5,537 nt of DNA, taken from positions 1-5,537 of the forward strand of contig JACCSL010000253.1 of the NCBI GenBank assembly GCA_013812995.1. The letters are read 5' to 3'. This document shows, piece by piece, positions 1-5,537 of this stretch (positions are counted from its first letter, which is position 1; every line of letters begins with the position of its first letter). Made by a program: the position numbers and the translations under genes. This DNA is from Ardenticatenales bacterium. GTDB taxonomy: Bacteria; Chloroflexota; Anaerolineae; Ardenticatenales; Ardenticatenaceae. The notes under the pieces were generated by a model that saw nothing but the letters and a program-made list of their open reading frames with translations, ran no database searches and was not told the origin of the DNA.

Positions 1-87
1 CTGCGGCACCGGTGCGTCTCACACACTGGCTCGGGTGGAAGGATCTCTACCCAAACACGACGGTCTGGCAGTGAGGGCGCGACGCGC

Positions 88-2376
88 TCATCTCCGAAAA
101 CTCAGCCACCAGGCGAGCCATAGCCGCTGATGTAGCCGCCGCCACTCCTGAAGCAGAGCAGCGCGCTCTACCTGTAGAGACGTGCTAGCGTAGCAGGTGC
201 GAACATAGAGATCCGTCAGCCAGAGCGCCTCCTCCCCGGCGGGCACGACAAGGGCCGCCGCCCGTCCGCTGTCTGCCAGTCCAGCCAGGCGCACCGTCAA
301 CTCCTCCGCAAACTCATAGGGGGTTTGCTCGTTTGCCAACCGAATGCCAAGCCGCTGTCCGTCGGCGAGTAGGCGGCGATAGAGGAGCGCAACAAGCACG
401 TCAGGCGGCTGCTGGCGGAGCCACCACCCGTCGACAACGCTCCGCGCCAGCAGACCCAGGGGGAGCAGCGCCAGCAGCGCGAGGAGCGGCAGCGCGATTC
501 GCCGCCTCGGTACCGTAGGAGAGGCAGTGTCTTCCGTCAGCAGCGGTTGAGGCGTTTCCGAGAGCGCAGAGGCCGCGTGCTGGAAGGGGGCGCGGCTAGC
601 CGTAGGCTCAAACTCGACCCACCCGTAGCCGGGAAAATAGACCTCCGGCCAGGAATGCGCATCGGCCTCTGTGACAAAGTAGCGAGCCTGGGTGGGCTCG
701 TAGTGCCCCGTCGCGTACCCGACCACGAGCCGTGCTGGGAGCCCCGCCGCACGGGCAAGCACAACCATCGCCGTGGCGTAGTAATCACAGTAGCCCCGCC
801 GTAGATCAAAGAGAAAATAATCCGTCACATCCCGGCCCGGCGGCGGCGCAGGAAGCTCTACCGTGTACGGGAGGGTGCGCAGGTAGGCTTCGATGGCGCG
901 GGCGCGATCATAGGGCGTGGGAGCCGTTGCCGTCAGGTCGTAGGCCAGAGTGCGCACACGCTCGGGCAAAGCTTCCGGCAGGCTGAGATAGCGGTCGCGG
1001 ACCCACTCCGGGTAGGCGGTGCCCGCCGCACGCAACTGTGCCTCGCTGGCGTTGGAAATCAGTGACTCTACCTCGTAGTGCCGCGCCGTGATGCTCGCCC
1101 CGAACATATCTTCCGACGTGCGCAAGGAGACGCCATAGGGCTGATCCACGCTCAATAGATGCCCCGCCGCGTATAGCACACCACTCGTCTGGTCCACCCT
1201 CTCCACCTGCTGGCGTACCGTTTGCTGGGCGGCGGTTGGGGTAAAGGGCGCTGATGTGCCTGCCTCGTATGCCACGGTTGTCATCTGACCCGCCCACCAG
1301 CCCTGCCCGTTGTACTGGTCGTAGGTCAGGCCGCGCCAGTAGTAGCGCGGTGGGCCTGGCGCGGGACTCTCCACATGAATCACTATCACTAGCGTCTCGG
1401 CCAGCTCTGGACCCGCCCCAAGGAGGTGATCCCGAGGCATCCCGCTGGAGCGCAGCCGCTCCAGCGGTGTCTCCGGGTTGGGCGGCGGGCGCAGACCGAG
1501 CGAGTCGGCGAAGGGGCGGACATTGCTGATAGGCTCTGGAGGCGCGGCGCGAAACCCGTTGATGAGGGCACGGGGGGAAAAGGCGGCGAATACGATGGCG
1601 AAGAAAAGCACTCCCAGCACAAGCGGCACGCCCACCAAAGCTAGGTCATAGCGAATTTCCAGGGAGAAGTCGATGTGCTCGGTTTCCCACTGCTGTTCGC
1701 GCTGGAGCTGTCCGACCAGAATGAGGAGCAGCAGCGTACTTCCCAGGAGAATCAAGGGGTGGAGCAGGGTGCCACCGGCATAAATCGTGCTGAGCCCCAG
1801 CAGGATCGCGGCTGGCGTCATGGCTACGAGCGGACGGGCCGCACGGCGAACCCACCAGCCTGCCCATGCTCCAACCAGCCAGAGGGCCAGGCTCCACAGC
1901 AGAGATACCGCGATGGGATCGAAGAGGGGGGTGCCTGCCGCGACGGACTCCCCCCAGAGCCGGAGGCGCACAAGTAGCGTCCCAAGGTGCTCCACCAGGT
2001 CATGCAGGGCTTGTATCAGGGGGGCGCTCTCCGGAAGGCGACCTGCAAGGTGCAGCGTCCACTGGTGTAGCGAGGCGGCTTGAAACAGCGCTATCACATC
2101 CCGCCCGACACGTCCAACCCGCCATGTGACCACTCCCAGGCCAAGCAGGAGAAGCCGCCCCCCGGCCACGCTGCCATGCCGGGGGGCTCGCCCAGCCCAC
2201 CAGCCTGCCATCAGCCCGCCGAGGGTTATGGGCAATAGAAGATTCACACTGAGGGGGCGAACCACTGTCGCCACGCCCCACACAAGGCTACTGACCGCGA
2301 GCAGCAGCAGAGCCAGCGAGAGCAGGGCACGTTTGCCAACCCGCTGCACCAACCAGGAAAGAGTAAGGTCCACCAT
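88..2376 (-). CDS. TgpA-like membrane transglutaminase with DUF4129-type C-terminus
   Basis: Predicted integral membrane protein of 762 residues, close to the usual family length. About seven membrane helices occupy the N-terminal part (roughly 17-38, 43-61, 74-90, 156-175, 182-200, 204-222 and 246-266). A large domain, expected outside the membrane, spans about 270-620. It holds the transglutaminase core: Cys530 in RRGYCDYYATAM, His574 in DAHSWPEVYFPGYGW, and Glu590 in WVEFEPT at the usual third-residue position. That residue is Asp in classical transglutaminases; Glu is common in this bacterial family, from memory. A further helix (627-646) precedes a cytoplasmic DUF4129-like tail with the QTPYEFAEEL motif (684-693). 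The family makes or cleaves Gln/Lys-type amide bonds, but the substrate is unknown. The ATG at 2376 comes 3 bases after the DUF58 stop. The nearest purine-rich site (GGGAG) is about 12 bases upstream, so expression probably depends on translational coupling. The gene is intact. Confidence 0.95.
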   Translation of the reverse strand: MVDLTLSWLVQRVGKRALLSLALLLLAVSSLVWGVATVVRPLSVNLLLPITLGGLMAGWWAGRAPRHGSVAGGRLLLLGLGVVTWRVGRVGRDVIALFQAASLHQWTLHLAGRLPESAPLIQALHDLVEHLGTLLVRLRLWGESVAAGTPLFDPIAVSLLWSLALWLVGAWAGWWVRRAARPLVAMTPAAILLGLSTIYAGGTLLHPLILLGSTLLLLILVGQLQREQQWETEHIDFSLEIRYDLALVGVPLVLGVLFFAIVFAAFSPRALINGFRAAPPEPISNVRPFADSLGLRPPPNPETPLERLRSSGMPRDHLLGAGPELAETLVIVIHVESPAPGPPRYYWRGLTYDQYNGQGWWAGQMTTVAYEAGTSAPFTPTAAQQTVRQQVERVDQTSGVLYAAGHLLSVDQPYGVSLRTSEDMFGASITARHYEVESLISNASEAQLRAAGTAYPEWVRDRYLSLPEALPERVRTLAYDLTATAPTPYDRARAIEAYLRTLPYTVELPAPPPGRDVTDYFLFDLRRGYCDYYATAMVVLARAAGLPARLVVGYATGHYEPTQARYFVTEADAHSWPEVYFPGYGWVEFEPTASRAPFQHAASALSETPQPLLTEDTASPTVPRRRIALPLLALLALLPLGLLARSVVDGWWLRQQPPDVLVALLYRRLLADGQRLGIRLANEQTPYEFAEELTVRLAGLADSGRAAALVVPAGEEALWLTDLYVRTCYASTSLQVERAALLQEWRRLHQRLWLAWWLSFRR
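1442..1467 (-). repeat. Perfect 11-bp inverted repeat with 4-base loop inside the transglutaminase gene
   Basis: Arms 1442-1452 and 1457-1467 are exact reverse complements (CCGCTGGAGCG and CGCTCCAGCGG) around the loop CAGC. The stem lies in the codons for residues 304-312, in the Pro-rich linker between the last N-terminal helix and the transglutaminase domain. No T-run follows on either strand, so it does not look like an intrinsic terminator. Confidence 0.6.
2157..2187 (-). repeat. 10-bp GC-only inverted repeat early in the transglutaminase gene
   Basis: Arms 2157-2166 (GCCCCCCGGC as read on the mRNA strand from 2187) and 2178-2187 pair perfectly around an 11-base loop. It falls in codons 64-74, the Arg/Gly-rich loop between membrane helices 2 and 3, about 190 bases after the start codon. 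It could form a very stable mRNA hairpin. It has no T-run, so it is not a typical terminator. Confidence 0.5.
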
Positions 2377-2379
2377 GCT

Positions 2380-3576
2380 TTATCGAAGCTCCCGCCACTC
2401 CGCCTCGTCGGGGCGCTGCGTGGCAATGACGCGGCCACTGGCAAGGACTCGCCATGCCCAATGGCCCTGCGCGCCCGGGCGGGCCTCGGGGCGGTCCAGG
2501 AGATCGCGGGGAATGAGGTGGTGTGAGATACCCTGCTCGCCCAGCCGCGCGAGGGTGACGTTGGGACTGATGGTGCCTCCAAACGAGAGCGGCTCCAGCA
2601 GGAGTACCGTTGGAACCATCCCGCGCTGTCGCAGGGGCAGCAGTGTGGCAAGCCATTGCCCTTCGGCGGCGGCGGTGATGAGTAAGAGGCTAGCCTGGCG
2701 ACCCAGCGCCGCACGCGCCCCCTCCAGAACCTCGGCCAGCGGGCACGTGCCGGGCCGCAGGAGCGCCAGGGCCTGGAGAATCTTGAATCGCTGGGTTGCG
2801 CCCGCCTGGGGCGGAAGCCAAAGCAGCGTTTCGCCCTGCGCGACCAGCCCCACCGAGCGGCCCGCCCGTAGCCCCAGCTCGGCCAGGGAGGCGGCGAGGA
2901 TAATCCCGTGCTCCTCTGTCGAGACCTGCCCCGCGCCCACCTGAACCGTTTGGTCCATATCCAGAACGATCCACCAGTCGCCCGTGGGAGCCCCATCAAA
3001 GAGGCGCACGAAGGGAGCGCCCTGGTGTGCCGTGGTGGGCCAGTGAATCCAGCGCGGACTGTCGCCGGGTGTGTAGGGGCGGACGGTGCTCGCGGTGGTC
3101 GTGCGCTCAAGCGTGTAGGGGCGGGGACGCCCTTCCCCGCTCCGCCCGCCGGGAGCCACGCGGATGGCAGGGAGCGGAACAATGGGCGGCAGAACCATCA
3201 GGCTGTCAGAGGCGAGGCAGGGGAGCGTCACCGTGTAGAAGGCAAAGGGGTCACCACTGCGCAGCGTCGTCGGCCCGAGGGTAAAGAGGCCTCGCTGCGT
3301 GCATAGACCCCTCGTGATCCAGTGCGTTTGAGAGCCACGCCCCAGGCCGGTTGCGCGGCTGACGTGATACTCCGGCAGTGTGGAGTGATCCAGGATTTCT
3401 ATCCAGAGGGCCGGAGCCCACCCATCGTTGTACAGGGTAAAGCGCTCCTCTAGCCGATCTCCCACCTGTGCCCAGCCAAAGCGCCGCTCGCGGGTGAGGC
3501 GCAGCCCTTTGGCGAGTGAGCGGGCCCAGAGGTAGCTCATCAGCCAGCTGCCGCCTAGCCCGATGAGCAGCATCAA
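2380..3576 (-). CDS. DUF58 domain protein (vWA-like, membrane-anchored)
   Basis: From TTG at 3576, the first standard start, the product is 398 residues; with the in-frame upstream stretch it is 429. Numbering from the TTG, residues 1-20 are hydrophobic (LMSYLWARS), followed by an Ig-like beta region at about 25-130 (RLEERFTLYNDG, then GLFTLGPTTLRSGDPF). The DUF58 signature is at 165-193: RPYTPGDSPRWIHWPTTAH, then a region ending VRLFD. A vWA-like fold follows, beginning WWIVLDMDQT at 201-210. The metal-site pattern DxSxS is degenerate here (D206, D208, T210), so metal binding is uncertain. Proteins of this family commonly pair with TgpA-type transglutaminases and a MoxR ATPase and are thought to work at the membrane; the exact role is not known. 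The TAA stop is 3 bases before the transglutaminase ATG, so the two are surely one unit. The family call is firm; the start is not. Confidence 0.9.
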   Translation of the reverse strand: MMLLIGLGGSWLMSYLWARSLAKGLRLTRERRFGWAQVGDRLEERFTLYNDGWAPALWIEILDHSTLPEYHVSRATGLGRGSQTHWITRGLCTQRGLFTLGPTTLRSGDPFAFYTVTLPCLASDSLMVLPPIVPLPAIRVAPGGRSGEGRPRPYTLERTTTASTVRPYTPGDSPRWIHWPTTAHQGAPFVRLFDGAPTGDWWIVLDMDQTVQVGAGQVSTEEHGIILAASLAELGLRAGRSVGLVAQGETLLWLPPQAGATQRFKILQALALLRPGTCPLAEVLEGARAALGRQASLLLITAAAEGQWLATLLPLRQRGMVPTVLLLEPLSFGGTISPNVTLARLGEQGISHHLIPRDLLDRPEARPGAQGHWAWRVLASGRVIATQRPDEAEWRELR

Positions 3577-3669
3577 CCAGAGGCGATGGGGAGCCAGAAA
3601 CTGGAGGAGCAGCAGGATGGCAACATGAACGGGCAGGAGGCGTGTATTGAGACGAACGGAGGCCTGGAT
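3577..3669 (-). other. Probable true N-terminus of the DUF58 protein, lacking a standard start codon
   Basis: This 31-codon stretch is in frame with the DUF58 gene and has no stop back to the kinase TGA. It encodes a short basic lead with RLNTRLLP and then VAILLLLQFLAPHRLW, a hydrophobic helix and turn that, joined to the LMLLIGLGG segment after it, makes the two-helix membrane anchor usual at the start of DUF58 proteins. The other two frames here give Ser/Pro/Cys-rich peptides. No ATG, GTG or TTG occurs in frame. Candidates are ATC at 3669 (good Shine-Dalgarno spacing) and CTG at 3636. A lost start codon, a sequence error or a real non-standard start would all explain this. Confidence 0.6.
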
Positions 3670-3672
3670 GGC

Positions 3673-4818
3673 TCAATCCTTCAAGGGGTGCAGGGGGAGT
3701 CTGATCGTGAAAGTAGTCCCCTTTCCCGGAATACCAGCCGACTCGGCTTGAATGCTCCCCCCATGCGCCTCGACAATCTCTTTCACGATGAGGAGGCCCA
3801 ACCCGGTTCCTTGTATCCCGCGTTTTGGGGCTCCTGGTACGCGATGATATTTGGTAAACAACACTTCCATCTCTTTGGGCGGAATCCCGACGCCCGTATC
3901 CTGCACGGAGAGAATGGTAGTTTGATAGTCCTGCTGCAACCGTACGATAATCTCTCCCTCCGCTGGGGTATACTTGATCGCGTTACCCACCAGGTTGTCC
4001 AAAACCTGTGTGAGGCGCTCGGCATCGACGAGAGCCAGCACAGGCTCCGGGGGGATCTCCAGCGTAAAGTGTTGTCCTTTGGCACGCGCCTGTTGCCGGC
4101 CCGACTTGGCGCTAAGTTCTACCAGATCTCGCAGTTCGACCTCGTAGAGATCAATGTGAAATTGCCCGGCGTCCAGCTTGGTGAAATCCAGGTAGTTGTT
4201 GATGAGCGTATAAAACTTGTTGGTCAACTGATGGATCATCTCAATCAGCTCGCGCTGGCGGGGAACCAGGGTACCCTCTTCTTCCTCCAGCAACATCTGG
4301 GTGGCAAAGAGAATGGTGCTCGCCGGGTTGCGCAGTTCGTGCGTCAGCATGGAGTAGAAATCGGCCTTAATCTCCTCCAACTGATTGTAGGCCACCAGGG
4401 CGGCACGATGGGCCAGCGCCTGCTCGATGGCGTAGAAGAACTCCGCATAATCCCCGTCCTCGCCGATGGAGATATGCTGCTTGGCAATGTAGCCGTCGGC
4501 CCCCTGCCGAACAGCGAGGGTCGCGGACTTCACATCGCCCTGCCCGGTGAGCAGAATCACTGTGGTATGCTCGTCCTTTTCCCGCAGATGCTGGAGTAAC
4601 TCGAAACCATCCATGTCGGGGAGCAGCAGGTCGAGGAGGATCAAGTCGAACTGCTGCCCTGCTGCAAAGAGGACGAGGGCATCCTGCCCGCAGGCCGCTT
4701 CCTCGACCAGCGCGCCGCGCAGGGTCAGGAGGCGGCGCAAAAAGAGACGAATGATCGCTGAATCATCTATCGTTAGAACACGTCTATTGGTAAATCCCGG
4801 CAGGGGTTTAGAGACCAT
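3673..4818 (-). CDS. Response regulator receiver / sensor histidine kinase hybrid
   Basis: Predicted cytoplasmic two-component protein of 381 residues with no membrane segment. Residues 12-115 form a receiver domain: acidic pair D18-D19, phospho-acceptor D63 in LLDLLLPDMDG, T91 in ILLTGQG and K113. A helical linker (about 122-150) leads to a HisKA domain with phospho-accepting H160 in the HELRNP motif. The HATPase_c domain follows, with an N-box at DNLVGNAIKYTP (N275, N279), a G1 box at DTGVGIPP (307-314) and a G2 box at GTGLGLLIVKE (337-347). All catalytic residues are present, so it should be active as a kinase. The order REC then kinase, with no PAS, GAF or membrane sensor, suggests that it is controlled by phosphorylation of its own receiver by another kinase, or that it acts as a phosphorelay node. 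The start is fixed by the AGGAGG site. The TGA stop sits just before the DUF58 reading frame, which suggests translational coupling. Its input and output partners cannot be read from the window. Confidence 0.95.
   Translation of the reverse strand: MVSKPLPGFTNRRVLTIDDSAIIRLFLRRLLTLRGALVEEAACGQDALVLFAAGQQFDLILLDLLLPDMDGFELLQHLREKDEHTTVILLTGQGDVKSATLAVRQGADGYIAKQHISIGEDGDYAEFFYAIEQALAHRAALVAYNQLEEIKADFYSMLTHELRNPASTILFATQMLLEEEEGTLVPRQRELIEMIHQLTNKFYTLINNYLDFTKLDAGQFHIDLYEVELRDLVELSAKSGRQQARAKGQHFTLEIPPEPVLALVDAERLTQVLDNLVGNAIKYTPAEGEIIVRLQQDYQTTILSVQDTGVGIPPKEMEVLFTKYHRVPGAPKRGIQGTGLGLLIVKEIVEAHGGSIQAESAGIPGKGTTFTIRLPLHPLKD
3677..3681 (-). promoter_or_regulatory. Candidate Shine-Dalgarno site for DUF58, inside the kinase's last codons
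   Basis: The minus strand reads AAGGA within the Lys-Asp end of the kinase gene. Seven bases later comes ATC (3669-3667), in frame with DUF58 and just past the kinase TGA stop. No comparable purine-rich site precedes the first standard start codon (TTG at 3576), where the upstream bases are pyrimidine-rich. The placement fits coupled translation of DUF58 from an upstream start. Confidence 0.45.
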
Positions 4819-4825
4819 CGTTCTG

Positions 4826-4831
4826 CCTCCT
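4826..4831 (-). promoter_or_regulatory. Shine-Dalgarno site of the receiver-histidine kinase gene
   Basis: The minus strand reads AGGAGG, then a 7-base spacer, then ATG at 4818. This sets the start at 4818 and not at a codon 49 residues further upstream, where the frame overlaps the TPR gene and encodes a Cys/Pro/Arg-rich stretch unlike a receiver domain. The site lies wholly inside the 32-base gap between the two genes. I see no promoter in that gap. Confidence 0.85.
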
Positions 4832-4850
4832 ACATACGGCCTGGACCTGG

Positions 4851-5537
4851 CTATCCAGAGGGTGGCAGCAACCTGCTTGCCAGGCGTGGTCCTGGCTCTC
4901 CCTGGGCAGCACGCTGGGTGCGGGCAAACTCGAATGTAGCATTCTGGCCCAAAAAGGTCTCGCAAGCCAGTTCGAGTTGCTGCGCGCGCTCGGGATCGCT
5001 CGTGGGAAGGTGCCGCCCGATCTCATAGCGGGCCAGTGCTTCCTCATAACGCATCCCCAACCGCTGCGCGATAGCAAGACTCTTGCGCCAGGCACGCCAC
5101 GCCATCTGCGGTGACCCCGCGAGCCACTCATAGCTCCCTTGCCAGAGCCAGCTTCGCGGCTCGGCGACGGGGAACACACGCGCAAACTCTCGCAGGGCGG
5201 TGCACGCCTGGCGCGCAGTGGCCTGGAGGGTTGGCAGCGTGGAGGCGGGCACCGCTGCGGCGACCTTTCCTTCCCACAACGCCAGATAGACCTCGGCCAC
5301 GCCCGCATAGCCCTCAAAGGCGGCAAAGGTCGTGGGATTCGATTCCTCGATGAGGTGGCGTGCGCTCTCGGCCTCCAGCAGCGCGGCCATCTCATCGCCC
5401 TCTCGCAGTCGAGCGAGGGCCAGCGCCGCGCGATAGGCAATCTCTTCCCCTGGCAGGTGGTTAGCCCCCAGCAGCGCCTTCGCCGCTTCCAGGGTTGCCA
5501 GCGCCTCCGCTGCGCTATCCCGACGAAGCGCCTGAAT
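4851..5537 (-). CDS. C-terminal part of a TPR-type helical repeat protein (probably a large AAA ATPase / cyclase or kinase regulator), 5' end outside window
   Basis: The frame is open from the window edge to a TAG stop at 4853-4851 and gives 228 residues with no start needed inside the window. The Met at 5390 is internal, since good helical sequence continues for 49 codons upstream of it. The protein is rich in Ala, Leu, Glu and Arg and is built of helix pairs: about 31-65, 70-90, 103-121 and 143-177 of the visible part. The stretch AWRKSLAIAQRLGMRYEEALARYEIGRHLP is split here as AWRKSLAIAQRLGM (147-162) followed by YEEALARYEIGRHLP (164-178). It resembles the last TPR units of long bacterial proteins that carry an AAA_16 ATPase domain with a nucleotide cyclase or Ser/Thr kinase domain. 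That family placement is from memory, and the catalytic part is not in the window. The tail after about residue 205 looks disordered. The next gene starts 32 bases on, so the two are probably co-transcribed and may share a signalling role. A plain TPR scaffold is the main alternative. Confidence 0.72.
   Translation of the reverse strand: MQALRRDSAAEALATLEAAKALLGANHLPGEEIAYRAALALARLREGDEMAALLEAESARHLIEESNPTTFAAFEGYAGVAEVYLALWEGKVAAAVPASTLPTLQATARQACTALREFARVFPVAEPRSWLWQGSYEWLAGSPQMAWRAWRKSLAIAQRLGMRYEEALARYEIGRHLPTSDPERAQQLELACETFLGQNATFEFARTQRAAQGEPGPRLASRLLPPSG

Noticed and set aside
1..87. Possible further gene downstream of the transglutaminase, including a 14-codon ATG frame overlapping its stop and an open frame to the window edge
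   Set aside because: The ATG frame ends after 14 codons. The frame that stays open has no standard start codon suited to a gene. There is a 10-base palindrome (GCACCGGTGC, 6-15), but no T-run to make a terminator.
2126..2944. Plus-strand frame of 272 codons across the DUF58/transglutaminase junction
   Set aside because: The translation is extremely rich in Arg, Ser and Pro with no fold-like pattern, and both sense-strand genes are well supported. It is a composition shadow.
2244..3182. Minus-strand frame of 312 codons overlapping both DUF58 and transglutaminase in another frame
   Set aside because: It is an Arg/Pro/Ser/Trp-rich shadow of DUF58 with no motif, and it crosses the real stop and start.
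3251..3676. Minus-strand frame starting with TTG that overlaps the kinase stop (TTGA), considered as the DUF58 start with a frameshift
   Set aside because: The peptide is Ser/Pro/Cys-rich, while the DUF58 frame itself encodes the expected membrane helix back to the kinase stop. AAGGA directly abuts this TTG with no spacer, so no frameshift is needed or supported.
3586..4599. Long plus-strand open frame of 337 codons opposite the kinase gene
   Set aside because: It lies antisense to a gene with all kinase and receiver motifs intact. Its product shows no domain I recognise, and long antisense frames are common opposite GC-rich kinase genes. Its start has no supporting context.
4819..4965. Kinase start 49 codons further upstream
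   Set aside because: This would overlap the TPR gene and add a Cys/Pro-rich stretch foreign to receiver domains. The ATG at 4818 has a perfect Shine-Dalgarno at proper spacing.
4808..5440. Arg/Pro/Ser-rich minus-strand frame overlapping the TPR gene
   Set aside because: It has composition typical of a shadow frame, while the alternative frame gives clear amphipathic helices and ends properly before the kinase gene.

Overview
The window is GC-rich bacterial DNA. All four recognisable genes are on the minus strand, so transcription runs from high to low coordinates. Gene content (an AAA/cyclase-type TPR tail, a receiver-histidine kinase hybrid, a DUF58 protein and a TgpA-like transglutaminase) and protein style suggest a Chloroflexota-like bacterium. 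That placement is inferred from family resemblance only, because no rRNA or marker gene is present.

Layout in transcription order: (1) 5537-4851, the last 228 residues of a helical TPR-type protein whose start lies outside the window; (2) 32 bases later, 4818-3673, a 381-residue hybrid with an N-terminal receiver domain and a C-terminal HisKA/HATPase_c kinase, preceded by a textbook AGGAGG ribosome binding site; (3) a DUF58 (vWA-like) membrane-anchored protein ending at 2380. Its reading frame opens right after the kinase stop, but its first standard start codon is about 100 bases further in; (4) after a 3-base gap, 2376-88, a 762-residue TgpA-type membrane transglutaminase with a DUF4129-like C-terminus. 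The last 87 bases (1-87) hold no gene I can support. No gap exceeds 300 bases.

The tight spacing suggests one operon. DUF58 and TgpA-type proteins are a well-known pair, often with a MoxR AAA ATPase, which is not visible here. They are thought to act at the cell envelope. The receiver-kinase upstream could sense or relay a signal connected to that module, but the sequence shows only co-orientation and near-overlap, not a functional link.

The most interesting point is the DUF58 start. The conserved-looking N-terminal membrane segment is encoded upstream of any ATG, GTG or TTG, and the codon best placed behind a Shine-Dalgarno sequence is ATC. Other observations are two strong hairpins inside the transglutaminase gene and a 13-base copy of the 16S rRNA 3' tail on its sense strand. 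I see no clearly new multi-gene system, mobile element, CRISPR array or RNA gene.
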